Positions 23,870-32,088 of a stretch of 32,220 nt of DNA are shown here, piece by piece. The translations under genes and the position numbers were made by a program. Within the stretch, counting starts at the first letter, position 1; every line of letters begins with the position of its first letter. The notes under the pieces are model-generated. The model was not told where the DNA came from and did not search any database. It saw nothing but the letters and a program-made list of their open reading frames with translations. This DNA comes from Terriglobia bacterium (GTDB lineage Bacteria; Acidobacteriota; Terriglobia; Bryobacterales; Bryobacteraceae), in assembly GCA_020073265.1 (NCBI GenBank), contig JAIQFN010000070.1, forward strand, positions 1-32,220, read 5' to 3'.

Positions 23870-25315
23870 TTACGCGGCAGGTTTTTCTTCGATTGGGACC
23901 AGTTTGTAGCCCAGTCGCTGCGCCTGCCGTTTGAGTTTCGCTTCGAGGCGTTTCTCGCGCTCGGCATCACGCTGGGCCCACAGCGAAATATCGTATTCCA
24001 CTTGGTTCTTCACCATCGTGTAGAAGATGATCGCGATTTTATGGGCCGTTGACGTGGTGGCCGCCGGCGCGTCCATTTTGCTCTTCATCCGGCGGAGATA
24101 GTCGCCCAGCGGCGATTGGTCATTATGCAGAGTATACGCCGCCAGTCGAAATAGGTCCCCCGCCCGGTTGTGTACCCTGCGCACTCCCCTCCACAACACC
24201 CGCCCGCCACTGATGTCGTTATCCGGGCACAGTGCCAGCCAGGACACGAAGTGCCCTGCCGTCGGCCATCTCGACATGTCCCGCCCCACTTCGCTGAACA
24301 ATGTCAAGACCATCGCCATCAGCCCGGGGATCTGCGTCAGGTCCACACCGAACAGTTTGTAGGACTCCGTTCGAAGCTCGAAACCCGTCTTTGGATTCAC
24401 GTTTTTCTTCTTGCGTCCGTGCTGCTTTTTCTTTCGGTCCGGTGGTAATGGCTTCTCTGCGGGGTCCACCCGGGGCTGGAACGCCACCAACAACTTCTCG
24501 ATCTCTTCATCGCAAGCGGCGATCTGCGTCTGGTAATGTTGGTACATCTGCCGCGACTGCTTCAGCGTGAAAAGATGCTCCGGCCGCCAATTGCCCACCA
24601 GCGATTTGCGAATCGTCTCTTCGCTGGCATGGATGCGCCGGTCCCGCAGTTTCGCCAACTCCACCGGGTCGCGTTGCCCGTCCCCAATGGCATCCACGAT
24701 AGCCAGACCTGTCAATCCGGTGATGTCGCTGATCACGTGATGGATCTGCACATTCATCTGCGTCAGCGCTTTCTGCATGTGCTGGATATGCTGGCTGGTC
24801 ATCTGCACCAGATCGCTGCGGTGCCGCATCAATGACCGCACCGCGCATACTTCCCCGTCCGGTCGAAATGCAGCGCGCAGCAGGCCTACCGAATGCAGGT
24901 ATTGCAGCCATTGGCATTCGTGCCAGTCGGTTCGCCGTCCCGGTACGTTTTTCATGCCACGGGCGTCCACCAAACAGGGTTTCACCCCGTGTTGCTCCAG
25001 CACATCGTAGGTCGGAATCCAGTACACTCCTGTGCTCTCCATCGCCACCGTGGTGACCCCACAACTCACCAGCCACTTGGCCATGCTCTCCAAATCTTCG
25101 GTGAAGGTTGAGAATACTCGCACCGGATGCTCATCCCGATCCGGCGGAACGGCTACATAAATTTCCTTCGCACCGATATCAATTCCAGCTGCGTTCACTT
25201 CCAGTGAGGGTCGATCTTCCAGGCACATCCCTTTCCTTTTTCGGCCCCGTTTGCCTTTGCCCGCCGCAGTCTTCTGCTCACCGAGCGGTTTGGAATGCTT
25301 CTTCTGTTTGGACAT
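23870..25315 (-). CDS. IS110-family transposase (bridge-RNA-guided recombinase family)
   Basis: This 481-residue protein has a basic N-terminus and a RuvC-like domain: Asp46 in GIDIGAKEIYV, Glu93 in AMESTGVYW, Asp117 in CLVDARG, and Asp130 and Glu133 in RRTDWHECQWL, so the fourth acid is Glu rather than the common Asp. The C-terminal Transposase_20 domain has IPGLMAMVLTLFSEVG, FVSWLALCPDNDISGG with the probable catalytic serine, and HNRAGDLFRLAAYTLH. IS110 enzymes recombine DNA using a structured RNA from the element's own non-coding end. The gene is intact. It lies next to an ISL3-type remnant, in a zone where insertions have accumulated. Confidence 0.92.
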   Translation of the reverse strand: MSKQKKHSKPLGEQKTAAGKGKRGRKRKGMCLEDRPSLEVNAAGIDIGAKEIYVAVPPDRDEHPVRVFSTFTEDLESMAKWLVSCGVTTVAMESTGVYWIPTYDVLEQHGVKPCLVDARGMKNVPGRRTDWHECQWLQYLHSVGLLRAAFRPDGEVCAVRSLMRHRSDLVQMTSQHIQHMQKALTQMNVQIHHVISDITGLTGLAIVDAIGDGQRDPVELAKLRDRRIHASEETIRKSLVGNWRPEHLFTLKQSRQMYQHYQTQIAACDEEIEKLLVAFQPRVDPAEKPLPPDRKKKQHGRKKKNVNPKTGFELRTESYKLFGVDLTQIPGLMAMVLTLFSEVGRDMSRWPTAGHFVSWLALCPDNDISGGRVLWRGVRRVHNRAGDLFRLAAYTLHNDQSPLGDYLRRMKSKMDAPAATTSTAHKIAIIFYTMVKNQVEYDISLWAQRDAEREKRLEAKLKRQAQRLGYKLVPIEEKPAA

Positions 25316-25546
25316 GCCTCTGATCCTTTCGGCTCAGGTAGGGGCCAAGTCGCGCAAATCAAGGTACTCTTTTGAAGGGAATCAGCCTGGGGTGCTGCCT
25401 CAGGCTGTAACCACTGTATGGCGCACGGAACTTGGGACCACGCTTCTAATCGGATTTAACAGCACCACTGTTCTATCGGCCTACTTCCGCTACCTGACAT
25501 CCACCATTCTCCTCGAATCGGCGTGCGACGCGCGCGACGCCAAGTT
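25316..25546 (-). ncRNA. Candidate bridge-RNA region of the IS110 element
   Basis: About 230 bp upstream of the transposase start hold no gene, but they carry a clear hairpin: CAGCCTG (25383-25389), an 11-nt loop, CAGGCTG (25401-25407). In IS110-type elements the bridge RNA is transcribed from the 5' non-coding end and contains stem-loops with internal target- and donor-matching loops. The place and structure fit; the guide loops could not be matched by eye, so this is a positional call. Confidence 0.35.
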
Positions 25547-25584
25547 CCTCCCCGGTATGGCCTTGCCACGCGGGTGCTTGGCTT

Positions 25585-25790
25585 CTAAGGTGCTCAATGA
25601 CGATCAGGAAGAGCGGCTCTCCACATTGGTCCGCCGGAACACGCCGCTGGTGCGTGCCTGGTACCTGAAGGAATCGTTCTACCGTTCTGGGCCTACCAGC
25701 AGCCCTGGCGAGCCGCGCAAAATCTCCGGAAGTGGATGAATTCGGCCATGCGCTCGAAGCTGGTTGCCCGAATGAGGCGGAGGCGCCAGT
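25585..25790 (+). pseudogene. ISL3-type transposase remnant, frameshifted
   Basis: The + strand reads LNDDQEERLSTLVRRNTPLV then RAWYLKESFYR, matching the late part of ISL3-family transposases. At about 25685 one T is missing; in the next frame it continues FWAYQQPWRAAQNLRKWMNS and AMRSKLVARMRRR, as expected for that family. The N-terminal two thirds and the very end are absent. It abuts the right limit of the IS110 element. Confidence 0.65.
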
Positions 25791-25831
25791 GCGGGGAGAC
25801 TGGCGCTATCGCCTCAGTTGATCTCAAGAAC

Positions 25832-25856
25832 TGAGCCCTTTTCCGGGATGGGCTCA
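25832..25856 (-). terminator. Hairpin after beta-helix gene A
   Basis: TGAGCCC (25832-25838) and GGGCTCA (25850-25856) form a 7-bp stem with an 11-nt loop, 34 bp beyond the stop of the beta-helix gene. On the minus strand it is followed by GTTCTTG, a weak T stretch, so it is a possible intrinsic terminator. Confidence 0.5.
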
Positions 25857-25889
25857 CGCTTCAGAGTGTGGCCGTACGCTGTTTCCCTG

Positions 25890-27326
25890 TCAGGGCGCGA
25901 GGTTGTCGTTGCTGGTGGAGGCGTGGTTCTTCTCGATCTCGGTCCTGCTGTCGAAGCTGAAGGTGCCCAGATGGTAGACGCCGCCGCCGATGCCCTGGCC
26001 CGCGGTTCCGCCGCCGACAGCGAAGTTATAGCTGACCGTCGCGCCCGAGAGGGGGAGCGTCGTCCCGGGGTCGTTATAGAGTCCACCTCCCCAACCGTTG
26101 CCACCGTTGCCACCGGACCCACCTTTGCCGCCGAGGGCATTGTTGTGTTCGACCGTGGAGTTGCTGACCGTGACACTCGTCCCAAACCCAAAGGCATTGG
26201 TGACGGCGATCCCGCCGCCTGCGCCGAGGCCGCCATTGGCGCCTGGGCCCCCCGTGCCACCGAGGGCCTCGTTATGCTCCAGCGTGCAGCCGCTGATCTG
26301 GCCCACGCCGTTCCAGACGTCGATGGCGCCACCATAAGCGCTGCCGCCGCCGTACCCTATGCCGCCGGTTCCGCCAATGGCCTGGTTGTGGTCAAAGCTG
26401 CTGTTGCTGACATCTAGCGCTACCACCAATCCGGGTTCGCCGCCACTGCCGATAGCGCCGCTGTTAGCAGCACCGGCGAAGGGGCCAATATTGTCGTTGC
26501 CGCCGATAGCTTGGTTATGACTGAACGCGCTGCCGGTGACGGTTAGGACTCCAGCGTTTCCGATTGCGCCGCCGAAACCGAAGCCGGGGACGGGCCCGCT
26601 GCAGCCGTCGCCGCCCCGAGCCACGTTGCCGGTGAACTGACTATCGGCGATTGTGGCGGATACCATATTCCCGATTGCGCCACCAATGCCGACCCCGACT
26701 TGGTCCGTACTGCTGCTGCAGCCGTCGCCGCCCCGGGCCAGGTTGCCGGTGAACTGAGTGGCGGCGACATCTAGTCTTCCGCCGAACCAACTGGCGATGC
26801 CCCCCGCTACGCCCCATCCCGGGCGACCGAATGCGCCGGGGCTAGCATCGGCGAGGGCTGCGTTGTCTGACACCACATCGTTACGCAGAGTCAGGCTGGC
26901 GAAGCTAAGGACTCCACCGCCGGTGCTCGCGAGGATCGGCGACCTGGCGTCGGCAAGGCCGCGGGTGATCGTGATCCCGGCGAGAGTCACTGTTCCGCTC
27001 TGGATGACGAAGACCCGGCTGGCGTGGTTGCCGCTGATCTTCAGCTTGTTGGGGCCTGGACCCTCGATGTCCAAGTTCCGGGTGATCGTCAAGGCGCCAC
27101 TGGTCAGGGTGATGGTCCCGGTGACGCTGAAAGTGATTGTGTCGCCCGCGACGGCGTCAGTGATGGCCTGACGCAGGGAGCCGGGGCCGCTGTCGTTGCG
27201 GTTGCTCACCGAGTGGGTGGCAGCACGGGCGCTGGTCGCGCTCCCAAGCGCGGCCAGAGCAAGTGCGCAAGCTGCGAGGGTCGCACTACCACGAACAAGT
27301 AGTGAAGCTTTCTTTGAATTCTCCAT
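25890..27326 (-). CDS. Secreted right-handed beta-helix repeat protein, copy A
   Basis: This 478-residue protein has a signal peptide ending at about residue 35 (AALGSATSARA). The N-terminal module NDSGPGSLRQAITDAVAGDT resembles the CSLREA-type start of many extracellular beta-helix proteins. About ten Gly/Asn-rich rungs follow, with repeated GGAIGN, F/L-x-H-NQAIGG and VSDNAAL motifs. It ends in IEKNHASTSNDNLAP with no visible anchor. The start has AGGAGG at ideal spacing. It is a tandem paralogue of copy B. Function is unknown; pectate-lyase-like surface binding, adhesion or a structural role are all possible. Confidence 0.82.
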   Translation of the reverse strand: MENSKKASLLVRGSATLAACALALAALGSATSARAATHSVSNRNDSGPGSLRQAITDAVAGDTITFSVTGTITLTSGALTITRNLDIEGPGPNKLKISGNHASRVFVIQSGTVTLAGITITRGLADARSPILASTGGGVLSFASLTLRNDVVSDNAALADASPGAFGRPGWGVAGGIASWFGGRLDVAATQFTGNLARGGDGCSSSTDQVGVGIGGAIGNMVSATIADSQFTGNVARGGDGCSGPVPGFGFGGAIGNAGVLTVTGSAFSHNQAIGGNDNIGPFAGAANSGAIGSGGEPGLVVALDVSNSSFDHNQAIGGTGGIGYGGGSAYGGAIDVWNGVGQISGCTLEHNEALGGTGGPGANGGLGAGGGIAVTNAFGFGTSVTVSNSTVEHNNALGGKGGSGGNGGNGWGGGLYNDPGTTLPLSGATVSYNFAVGGGTAGQGIGGGVYHLGTFSFDSRTEIEKNHASTSNDNLAP

Positions 27327-27332
27327 CTAGAA

Positions 27333-27362
27333 CCTCCTATTTCTGAACCTTCTATTTCTGTT
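27333..27362 (-). promoter_or_regulatory. Tandemly duplicated ribosome-binding segment before copy A
   Basis: On the minus strand the 15-bp unit CAGAAATAG(A/G)AGGTT occurs twice in a row just before the start codon. The copy next to the ATG carries the perfect AGGAGG, the other AGAAGG. The same arrangement precedes copy B at about 29064-29094. Confidence 0.6.
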
Positions 27363-27509
27363 TCTTTCTTTCCGCCACCCGCCTTGAGTGGCGAAGTCTT
27401 CGGTACGAGAGAGATGCGTCCTTGCGGTCGCAGGCCGGATTCCTCTTGGGTCGGATTGTCCAGCCAGACGATCGAGATCCCCGGCGAAGGGCGTCGAGAT
27501 TAATCTTGC

Positions 27510-29057
27510 TCAGGGCGCGAGGTTGTCGTTGCTGGTGGAGGCGTGGTTCTTCTCGATGACGGTCGTGCTGTCGAAGCTGAAGGTGCCCAGACGGTAGACG
27601 CCGCCGCCGATCCCCTGACCGTCGCTGCCGTGAGCGCGCGCCTCGCCGCCAAGGGCGAAGTTGTAGCTGACGGTCGCGCCTAAGAGGGTGAGCGTGGATG
27701 TGGCGTCATCGTACAGTCCCCCGCCCAAGCCGTTCCCGCCATTCCCGCCGGAGCCACCCTCGCCGCCCTGCGCTTGGTTGTGGGCCACAGTGGTGCCGCT
27801 GACGGTGAGCGTCGCCGCGTCGCCGCTGAGGAGTCCGCCGCCCCGGGCCTCGCCGCCGTTGCTCCCGGGCCCTCCGCGTCCGCCGCGAGCCACGTTGTGT
27901 TCGACCGTGGTGTGGCTGACGGTGACATTCGACCCGAGGCCGAAGTCATTGGCGACGCTCATAGCGCCGCCCAAGACGACGCCGCCGTTGGCACCCAAGC
28001 CTCCTGCCCCCCCGAGAGCCTCGTTGTGATCCAGCGTGCAGTTGCTGATCGTGCCGGGCCCTTTGATTGCCAAGATGGCGCCGCCGGCAGCCCAGCCCCC
28101 CGCGACCCCCGCGAGATTGCCGTTGTTGCCACCGATGGCCTGGTTGTGCTCGAACCTGCTGTCCTTGGCAATCAGCATCACCCCGGGTTGTCCGACCCCG
28201 CCAGTGTAAATGGCGCCCCCGAGACCCCTGCCCCAGGTGGCGGGATTGTCGTTGCCGGCGACAGCTTGGTTCTCAATGAACGTGCTGCTGGTGACGGTGA
28301 GGGCGCCGGCGTTTCCGATGGCGCCGCCGAGGCCGCTGCCGGCCTCGGGTACGCTGCCGCCACTCCCGCCCTGGGCTACGTTGCGGATGAACTGACTATC
28401 GGTGATTGTGGCGGTTCCGAAAATCCCGACGGCGCCGCCAACGCCTTCACCGTGGGAGCGGTCGCCGCCCCGAGCCAGATTACCGGTAAACTGACAGGCG
28501 GTAACGTTCAACAGTGCGAAACTGAGGACACCTCCGCCGGCACCAAAACCCGGGGTGCCAAACGGGCTGGCGCTGGCATCGCCGAGCGCCTCGTTGTCGG
28601 ACACGACATCATTAGACAGAGTCAGGCTGCCGTAGTTGAGGACCCCACCGCCGATGCTGAAGACGATGGGCGAGTTGAGGTCCGCCCGGCCGTTGGTGAT
28701 TGTCATCCCCGCGAGAGTCACTGTTCCGCTCTGAATCAAAAAGACCCGGCTGGCGTGGTTGCCGCTGATTTGCAGCTTGTTGGGGCCGGGACCCTGGATG
28801 TTCAAGTCCTTGTTCACCGTCAATGCGCCACTGGTCAGGGTGATCGTCCCGGTGACGCTGAAAGTGATCGTGTCGCCCGCGGCTGCGTCAGCGATGGCCT
28901 GGCGCAGGGAGCCGGAGCCGCTGTCGTTGCGGTTGCTCACCGAGCGGGTGGCAGCACGGGCGCTGGTCGCGCTCCCCAGCGCGGCCAGAGCAAGTGCGCA
29001 GGCTGCGAGGGTCGCACTACCCCGAACAAGTGGTGAGGCTTTCCGTGAATTCCCCAT
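27510..29057 (-). CDS. Secreted right-handed beta-helix repeat protein, copy B
   Basis: This 515-residue paralogue of copy A has a nearly identical signal peptide and N-terminal module (GSLRQAIADAAAGDTITFSV) and the same C-terminal IEKNHASTSNDNLAP. The middle rungs differ more, and an extra rung region (GGEGGSGGNGGNGLGGGLY) accounts for the greater length. Its upstream leader of about 180 bp is also nearly the same as that of copy A, so the whole transcription unit was duplicated with a period of about 1.73 kb. AGGAGG precedes the ATG at 29057. No anchor or enzyme signature is seen. Confidence 0.82.
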   Translation of the reverse strand: MGNSRKASPLVRGSATLAACALALAALGSATSARAATRSVSNRNDSGSGSLRQAIADAAAGDTITFSVTGTITLTSGALTVNKDLNIQGPGPNKLQISGNHASRVFLIQSGTVTLAGMTITNGRADLNSPIVFSIGGGVLNYGSLTLSNDVVSDNEALGDASASPFGTPGFGAGGGVLSFALLNVTACQFTGNLARGGDRSHGEGVGGAVGIFGTATITDSQFIRNVAQGGSGGSVPEAGSGLGGAIGNAGALTVTSSTFIENQAVAGNDNPATWGRGLGGAIYTGGVGQPGVMLIAKDSRFEHNQAIGGNNGNLAGVAGGWAAGGAILAIKGPGTISNCTLDHNEALGGAGGLGANGGVVLGGAMSVANDFGLGSNVTVSHTTVEHNVARGGRGGPGSNGGEARGGGLLSGDAATLTVSGTTVAHNQAQGGEGGSGGNGGNGLGGGLYDDATSTLTLLGATVSYNFALGGEARAHGSDGQGIGGGVYRLGTFSFDSTTVIEKNHASTSNDNLAP

Positions 29058-29241
29058 ATAGAACCTCCTATTTCTGAACCTTCTATCTCTGTTTCAAGTT
29101 TTCCGCCACCCGTCTTGAGGGGCGAAGTCTTCCGTGTGAGAGAGATGCGTCCTTGCGGTCGCAGGCCGGATTCCTCTTGGGTCGGATTGTCCGGACAGAC
29201 GATCGAGATCCCCAGGCGAAGGGTGTCGAGATTAATCTTGC

Positions 29242-29313
29242 TCAGGGCGCGACGTTGCCGTTGCTGGTGGAGGCGTGGTTGTTCCCGATGACGGTCGTGC
29301 TGTCGAAGCTGAT
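29242..29313 (-). pseudogene. C-terminal remnant of a third beta-helix copy
   Basis: The minus strand encodes FDSTTVIGNNHASTSNGNVAP and a stop at 29242, matching the ends of copies A and B with a few changes. Homology begins abruptly at 29313. The 180 bp between this tail and copy B is the same leader as between B and A, so at least three tandem units once existed. Confidence 0.75.
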
Positions 29314-29596
29314 ATCAATCGCCGCCTGGAATTTCTCCTTTCTCGGTCGTGGACGGAATCGGCATGATGACCGCTTACCTCGCCACCCGGCTTCATATGC
29401 TGATGTGCAGACGGCGATGAAAACCGGACAAGCCCTTTTTCGTGGCAGCTACCCGAGTGAATTGGATCACCCGAGGGGCTGGGTGTTAACACGCCGACAT
29501 ACCGGAGGATCAGAGGTTAGCGGTTTTCCAGGTGCCTGAAAGCCGGGCGTCCAGTGTACAATCAGAAGCGATTATTCATCCCTAACGGATCGGCTT
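29314..29596. other. Gene-free stretch upstream of the sigma factor
   Basis: I see no convincing gene in these 283 bp. TACAAT at 29557-29562 could be a -10 for the sigma factor gene 35 bp downstream, without a clear -35. The break of the beta-helix array at 29313 marks an older rearrangement. Confidence 0.35.
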
Positions 29597-30175
29597 ATGA
29601 CCGGACAGCCCCAGCACGAAGTCACCGGGCTGCTTCAGGCTTGGCGCAGCGGCGATCGAGCGGCGCTGGATCAACTCATGCCTCTGGTCTACGCTGAACT
29701 CCACCGCCTGGCCCACTTCTACCTGGCGCGGGAGCGCCCAGGAAATATTCTGCAGACCAGCGCGCTGGTCAACGAGTCTTATCTTCGGCTTATCGACGCG
29801 AGCCGGGTCGACTGGCGGGACCGGGCCCATTTCTTCGCGGTCGCCGCCAGGATCATGCGCCAGGTGCTGATGCAAAATGCCCGCTGGCGTCATGCCGGGA
29901 AGCGCGGCGGTAGCGCGGTCAGGGTGGAATTCAACGAATCCTTCCTTCCCGCGCCGGAACGGGATGAGGATCTGATCGCACTCGATGACGCGCTCATCGG
30001 GCTCGCAAGAACCGATCCACGTGAGGCCCAGGTCGTCGAACTGCGCTTTTTCGGTGGATTGAGTGAAGAAGAAACCGCTCACGTGCTAGGGGTTTCCGAC
30101 AGGACGGTGAGGCGGGAGTGGGACCATGCAAAGGTCTGGCTTCTGCGGGAACTAAAACACGGAGCACGGGCATGA
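29597..30175 (+). CDS. ECF-type RNA polymerase sigma factor
   Basis: This 192-residue protein is of the Sigma70_ECF group. Region 2 holds LMPLVYAELHRLAHFYLARE, TSALVNESYLRL and WRDRAHFFAVAARIMRQVLM. Region 4 holds ARTDPREAQVVELRFFGGLS and a helix-turn-helix VLGVSDRTVRREWDHAK. This subgroup, common in Acidobacteriota and Planctomycetes, is usually encoded next to a Ser/Thr protein kinase rather than a classical anti-sigma factor. Here too the stop overlaps the kinase start by 4 bp (ATGA), so kinase control of the sigma factor is the natural hypothesis. No promoter target is visible in the window. Confidence 0.88.
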   Translation: MTGQPQHEVTGLLQAWRSGDRAALDQLMPLVYAELHRLAHFYLARERPGNILQTSALVNESYLRLIDASRVDWRDRAHFFAVAARIMRQVLMQNARWRHAGKRGGSAVRVEFNESFLPAPERDEDLIALDDALIGLARTDPREAQVVELRFFGGLSEEETAHVLGVSDRTVRREWDHAKVWLLRELKHGARA

Positions 30176-32088
30176 CCCCGGACCGGTTTCAGGACGCCAA
30201 GCGGATCTATAACTCGGCGCTGGAGCGAGAGCCGGCCCAGCGGGAAGCCTACCTCGCGGAGGCGTGCGCAGGGGATGAATCGCTCAAGCAGGAAGTCGAA
30301 TCCCTGCTCGGCTGCCACACTGAGGCACAGGAATTCTTCAAGGCGCCGGCAGTCGAGGCCGGAGGCAAAGCGCAGGCAAGCGAATCTCCCATCGATTTCA
30401 CCGGCCGCACAGTGTCTCACTATGCCATCGTTGAGAAGATCGGCGAGGGCGGCATGGGTGTGGTCTACAAGGCCCGCGACACACATCTGGACCGCTTTGT
30501 CGCGCTGAAGGTGCTCCCCCCTGAGAAGGTCGCCGACCCGGAGCGCAAGCGGCGGTTCGTGCAGGAAGCCAAGGCGGCCTCCGCGCTGAACCATCCCAAC
30601 ATCGTCACCATTCATGACATCGACACGGCTGACGGCGTGACCTTCATCGCGATGGAGTTTGTGAAAGGCAGGACGCTCGATCGGCTGATTCGGGGCAAGG
30701 GCATCGTTCTGAACGAGACGCTGAAGCATGGCGTGCAGATCGCCGATGCGCTGGCGGCGGCCCACGCCGCGGGCATCATCCACCGCGACATCAAGCCGGC
30801 CAACATCATCGTCACCGACACAGGTCTGGTGAAGGTGCTGGATTTCGGCCTGGCCAAGCTCACCGACCCAGCGGAGAGCATCGAGGCCGGGACCAGGCGC
30901 AGCACGGGGCAGAAGACCGAGGAGGGTGTCATCCTCGGCACGGTCGCCTACATGTCGCCGGAGCAGGCGGAAGGGAAGAATGTGGACGCCCGCTCGGACA
31001 TCTTCTCGTTCGGCTCGGTGCTATACGAGATGACGACCGGACGGCGGGCGTTTTCCGGTGAGACGAACGCGTCCACGCTGGCGGCGGTTCTGCGCGAGGA
31101 TCCGAAGCCGGTCAGCCAGGTGGCGCTCGATACGCCGCCCGAGCTGGAGAGGGTGATCAACCGCTGCCTGCGCAAGGATCCGGGGCGCCGCTTCCAACAC
31201 ATGGCCGACCTGAAGGTCCCGCTGGAGGAGTTAAAGGAGGAATTGGACTCCGGCACGCGGACCGCTGACGCGCCGCCCGCCACGCGCCGCCGTCGCCGGA
31301 CGGCATGGGCGGCGGGCGCGTTTCTGCTGGCTGCGGCACTCGGCCTCGGCGCCTGGTTCGGACTCTTGCGGCGGCCGCCAGCCGGCCCGGCGGCCAGAGT
31401 AGGGACGTTCACCGGGTTCCCGGGAACAGAAACGCAACCCGCCTTCTCGCCGGACGGCAAACAGTTGGCGTTCGTCTGGAACGGACCGAAGCAGGACAAC
31501 GACGACATCTACGTCCAGCTCGTGGATGAAGCAACGCCGCGGCGGCTGACCAGCGATCCCGCCTTAGACTTCAATCCCGTCTGGTCGCCGGACGCCCTCC
31601 GCATCGCCTTCCTGCGGGACACTCCGGCGGGAACCGAGGTCATGGTGGTTCCGGCCGCGGGCGGCACGGAGCGCAGGCTGCTCGTTTCGCCGGTCAGACC
31701 TTTTTCGATGACAGACAAGCAATTCTGCGGGCTGGCCTGGTCGCCCGACGGGAAATTCCTTGCGATTGTGGACAAGGAATCGGAGCAGGCGTCCCCCAGC
31801 ATCTTCCTGCTGGATGTCGAGACACGCGCGAAACGAAGGCTTACTACGCCGGCATCGGAGTTTTGGGACGGCGCCTCAGCATTCTCGCCCGATGGCCGCA
31901 GCCTGGCGTTCCAGCGTGGGCGCGCTAGCCTCCCCCCGAGCGACATCTACGTTCTGCCGCTGTCGGCCAGCGGCCAGCCGCTTGGCGAGCCTCAGCAGAT
32001 CACCCATGACAACAGTTGGATTCACGCTCGAGCCGACGCCACAGCGCGGCGAGCGCCTCGGGATCGCGCCCGGCGACGTCGAACATGA
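30172..32088 (+). CDS. Ser/Thr protein kinase with PD40 beta-propeller, 3' end replaced
   Basis: The kinase domain spans about residues 83-345: Gly loop IGEGGMGVVYKA from residue 90, Lys113 in VALKVL, HRDIKPANI with catalytic Asp206, DFG from residue 224, and YMSPEQ. An Arg-rich segment and one membrane helix (AWAAGAFLLAAALGLGAWF, about 378-400) follow. PD40/WD40-like propeller blades come next (PAFSPDGKQLAF, PVWSPDALRIAF, LAWSPDGKFLAI, SAFSPDGRSLAF). Family members run to about 850-900 residues. Here homology ends at THDNSWIH (about 32026), and the last 20 codons are antisense to a thrC fragment. The ATG at 30172 overlaps the sigma factor stop. Treat it as a truncated gene. Confidence 0.85.
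   Translation: MTPDRFQDAKRIYNSALEREPAQREAYLAEACAGDESLKQEVESLLGCHTEAQEFFKAPAVEAGGKAQASESPIDFTGRTVSHYAIVEKIGEGGMGVVYKARDTHLDRFVALKVLPPEKVADPERKRRFVQEAKAASALNHPNIVTIHDIDTADGVTFIAMEFVKGRTLDRLIRGKGIVLNETLKHGVQIADALAAAHAAGIIHRDIKPANIIVTDTGLVKVLDFGLAKLTDPAESIEAGTRRSTGQKTEEGVILGTVAYMSPEQAEGKNVDARSDIFSFGSVLYEMTTGRRAFSGETNASTLAAVLREDPKPVSQVALDTPPELERVINRCLRKDPGRRFQHMADLKVPLEELKEELDSGTRTADAPPATRRRRRTAWAAGAFLLAAALGLGAWFGLLRRPPAGPAARVGTFTGFPGTETQPAFSPDGKQLAFVWNGPKQDNDDIYVQLVDEATPRRLTSDPALDFNPVWSPDALRIAFLRDTPAGTEVMVVPAAGGTERRLLVSPVRPFSMTDKQFCGLAWSPDGKFLAIVDKESEQASPSIFLLDVETRAKRRLTTPASEFWDGASAFSPDGRSLAFQRGRASLPPSDIYVLPLSASGQPLGEPQQITHDNSWIHARADATARRAPRDRARRRRT

Larger units (their letters stand above)
23794..25562 (-). 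mobile_element. IS110-family insertion sequence, putative limits
   Basis: The transposase gene lies between two copies of CCTCCCCGGTATGGCC (23794-23809 and 25547-25562), 1753 bp apart. Just outside are TGGCGTCGCGC (23772-23782) and its inverse GCGCGACGCCA (25532-25542, inside the right repeat). The size (one transposase, about 75 bp on its 3' side and about 230 bp on its 5' side) fits IS110 elements with a bridge-RNA region upstream of the gene. IS110 elements often lack classical inverted repeats, so these limits are tentative. Confidence 0.5.

Noticed and set aside
27774-29036. Open frame of 420 codons on the + strand
   Set aside because: Antisense shadow of beta-helix copy B; the repeated Gly/Asn codons keep the other strand open.
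25890-29313. CRISPR-like repeat array
   Set aside because: The short repeats are coding rungs of beta-helix proteins in frame, not fixed direct repeats with unique spacers.
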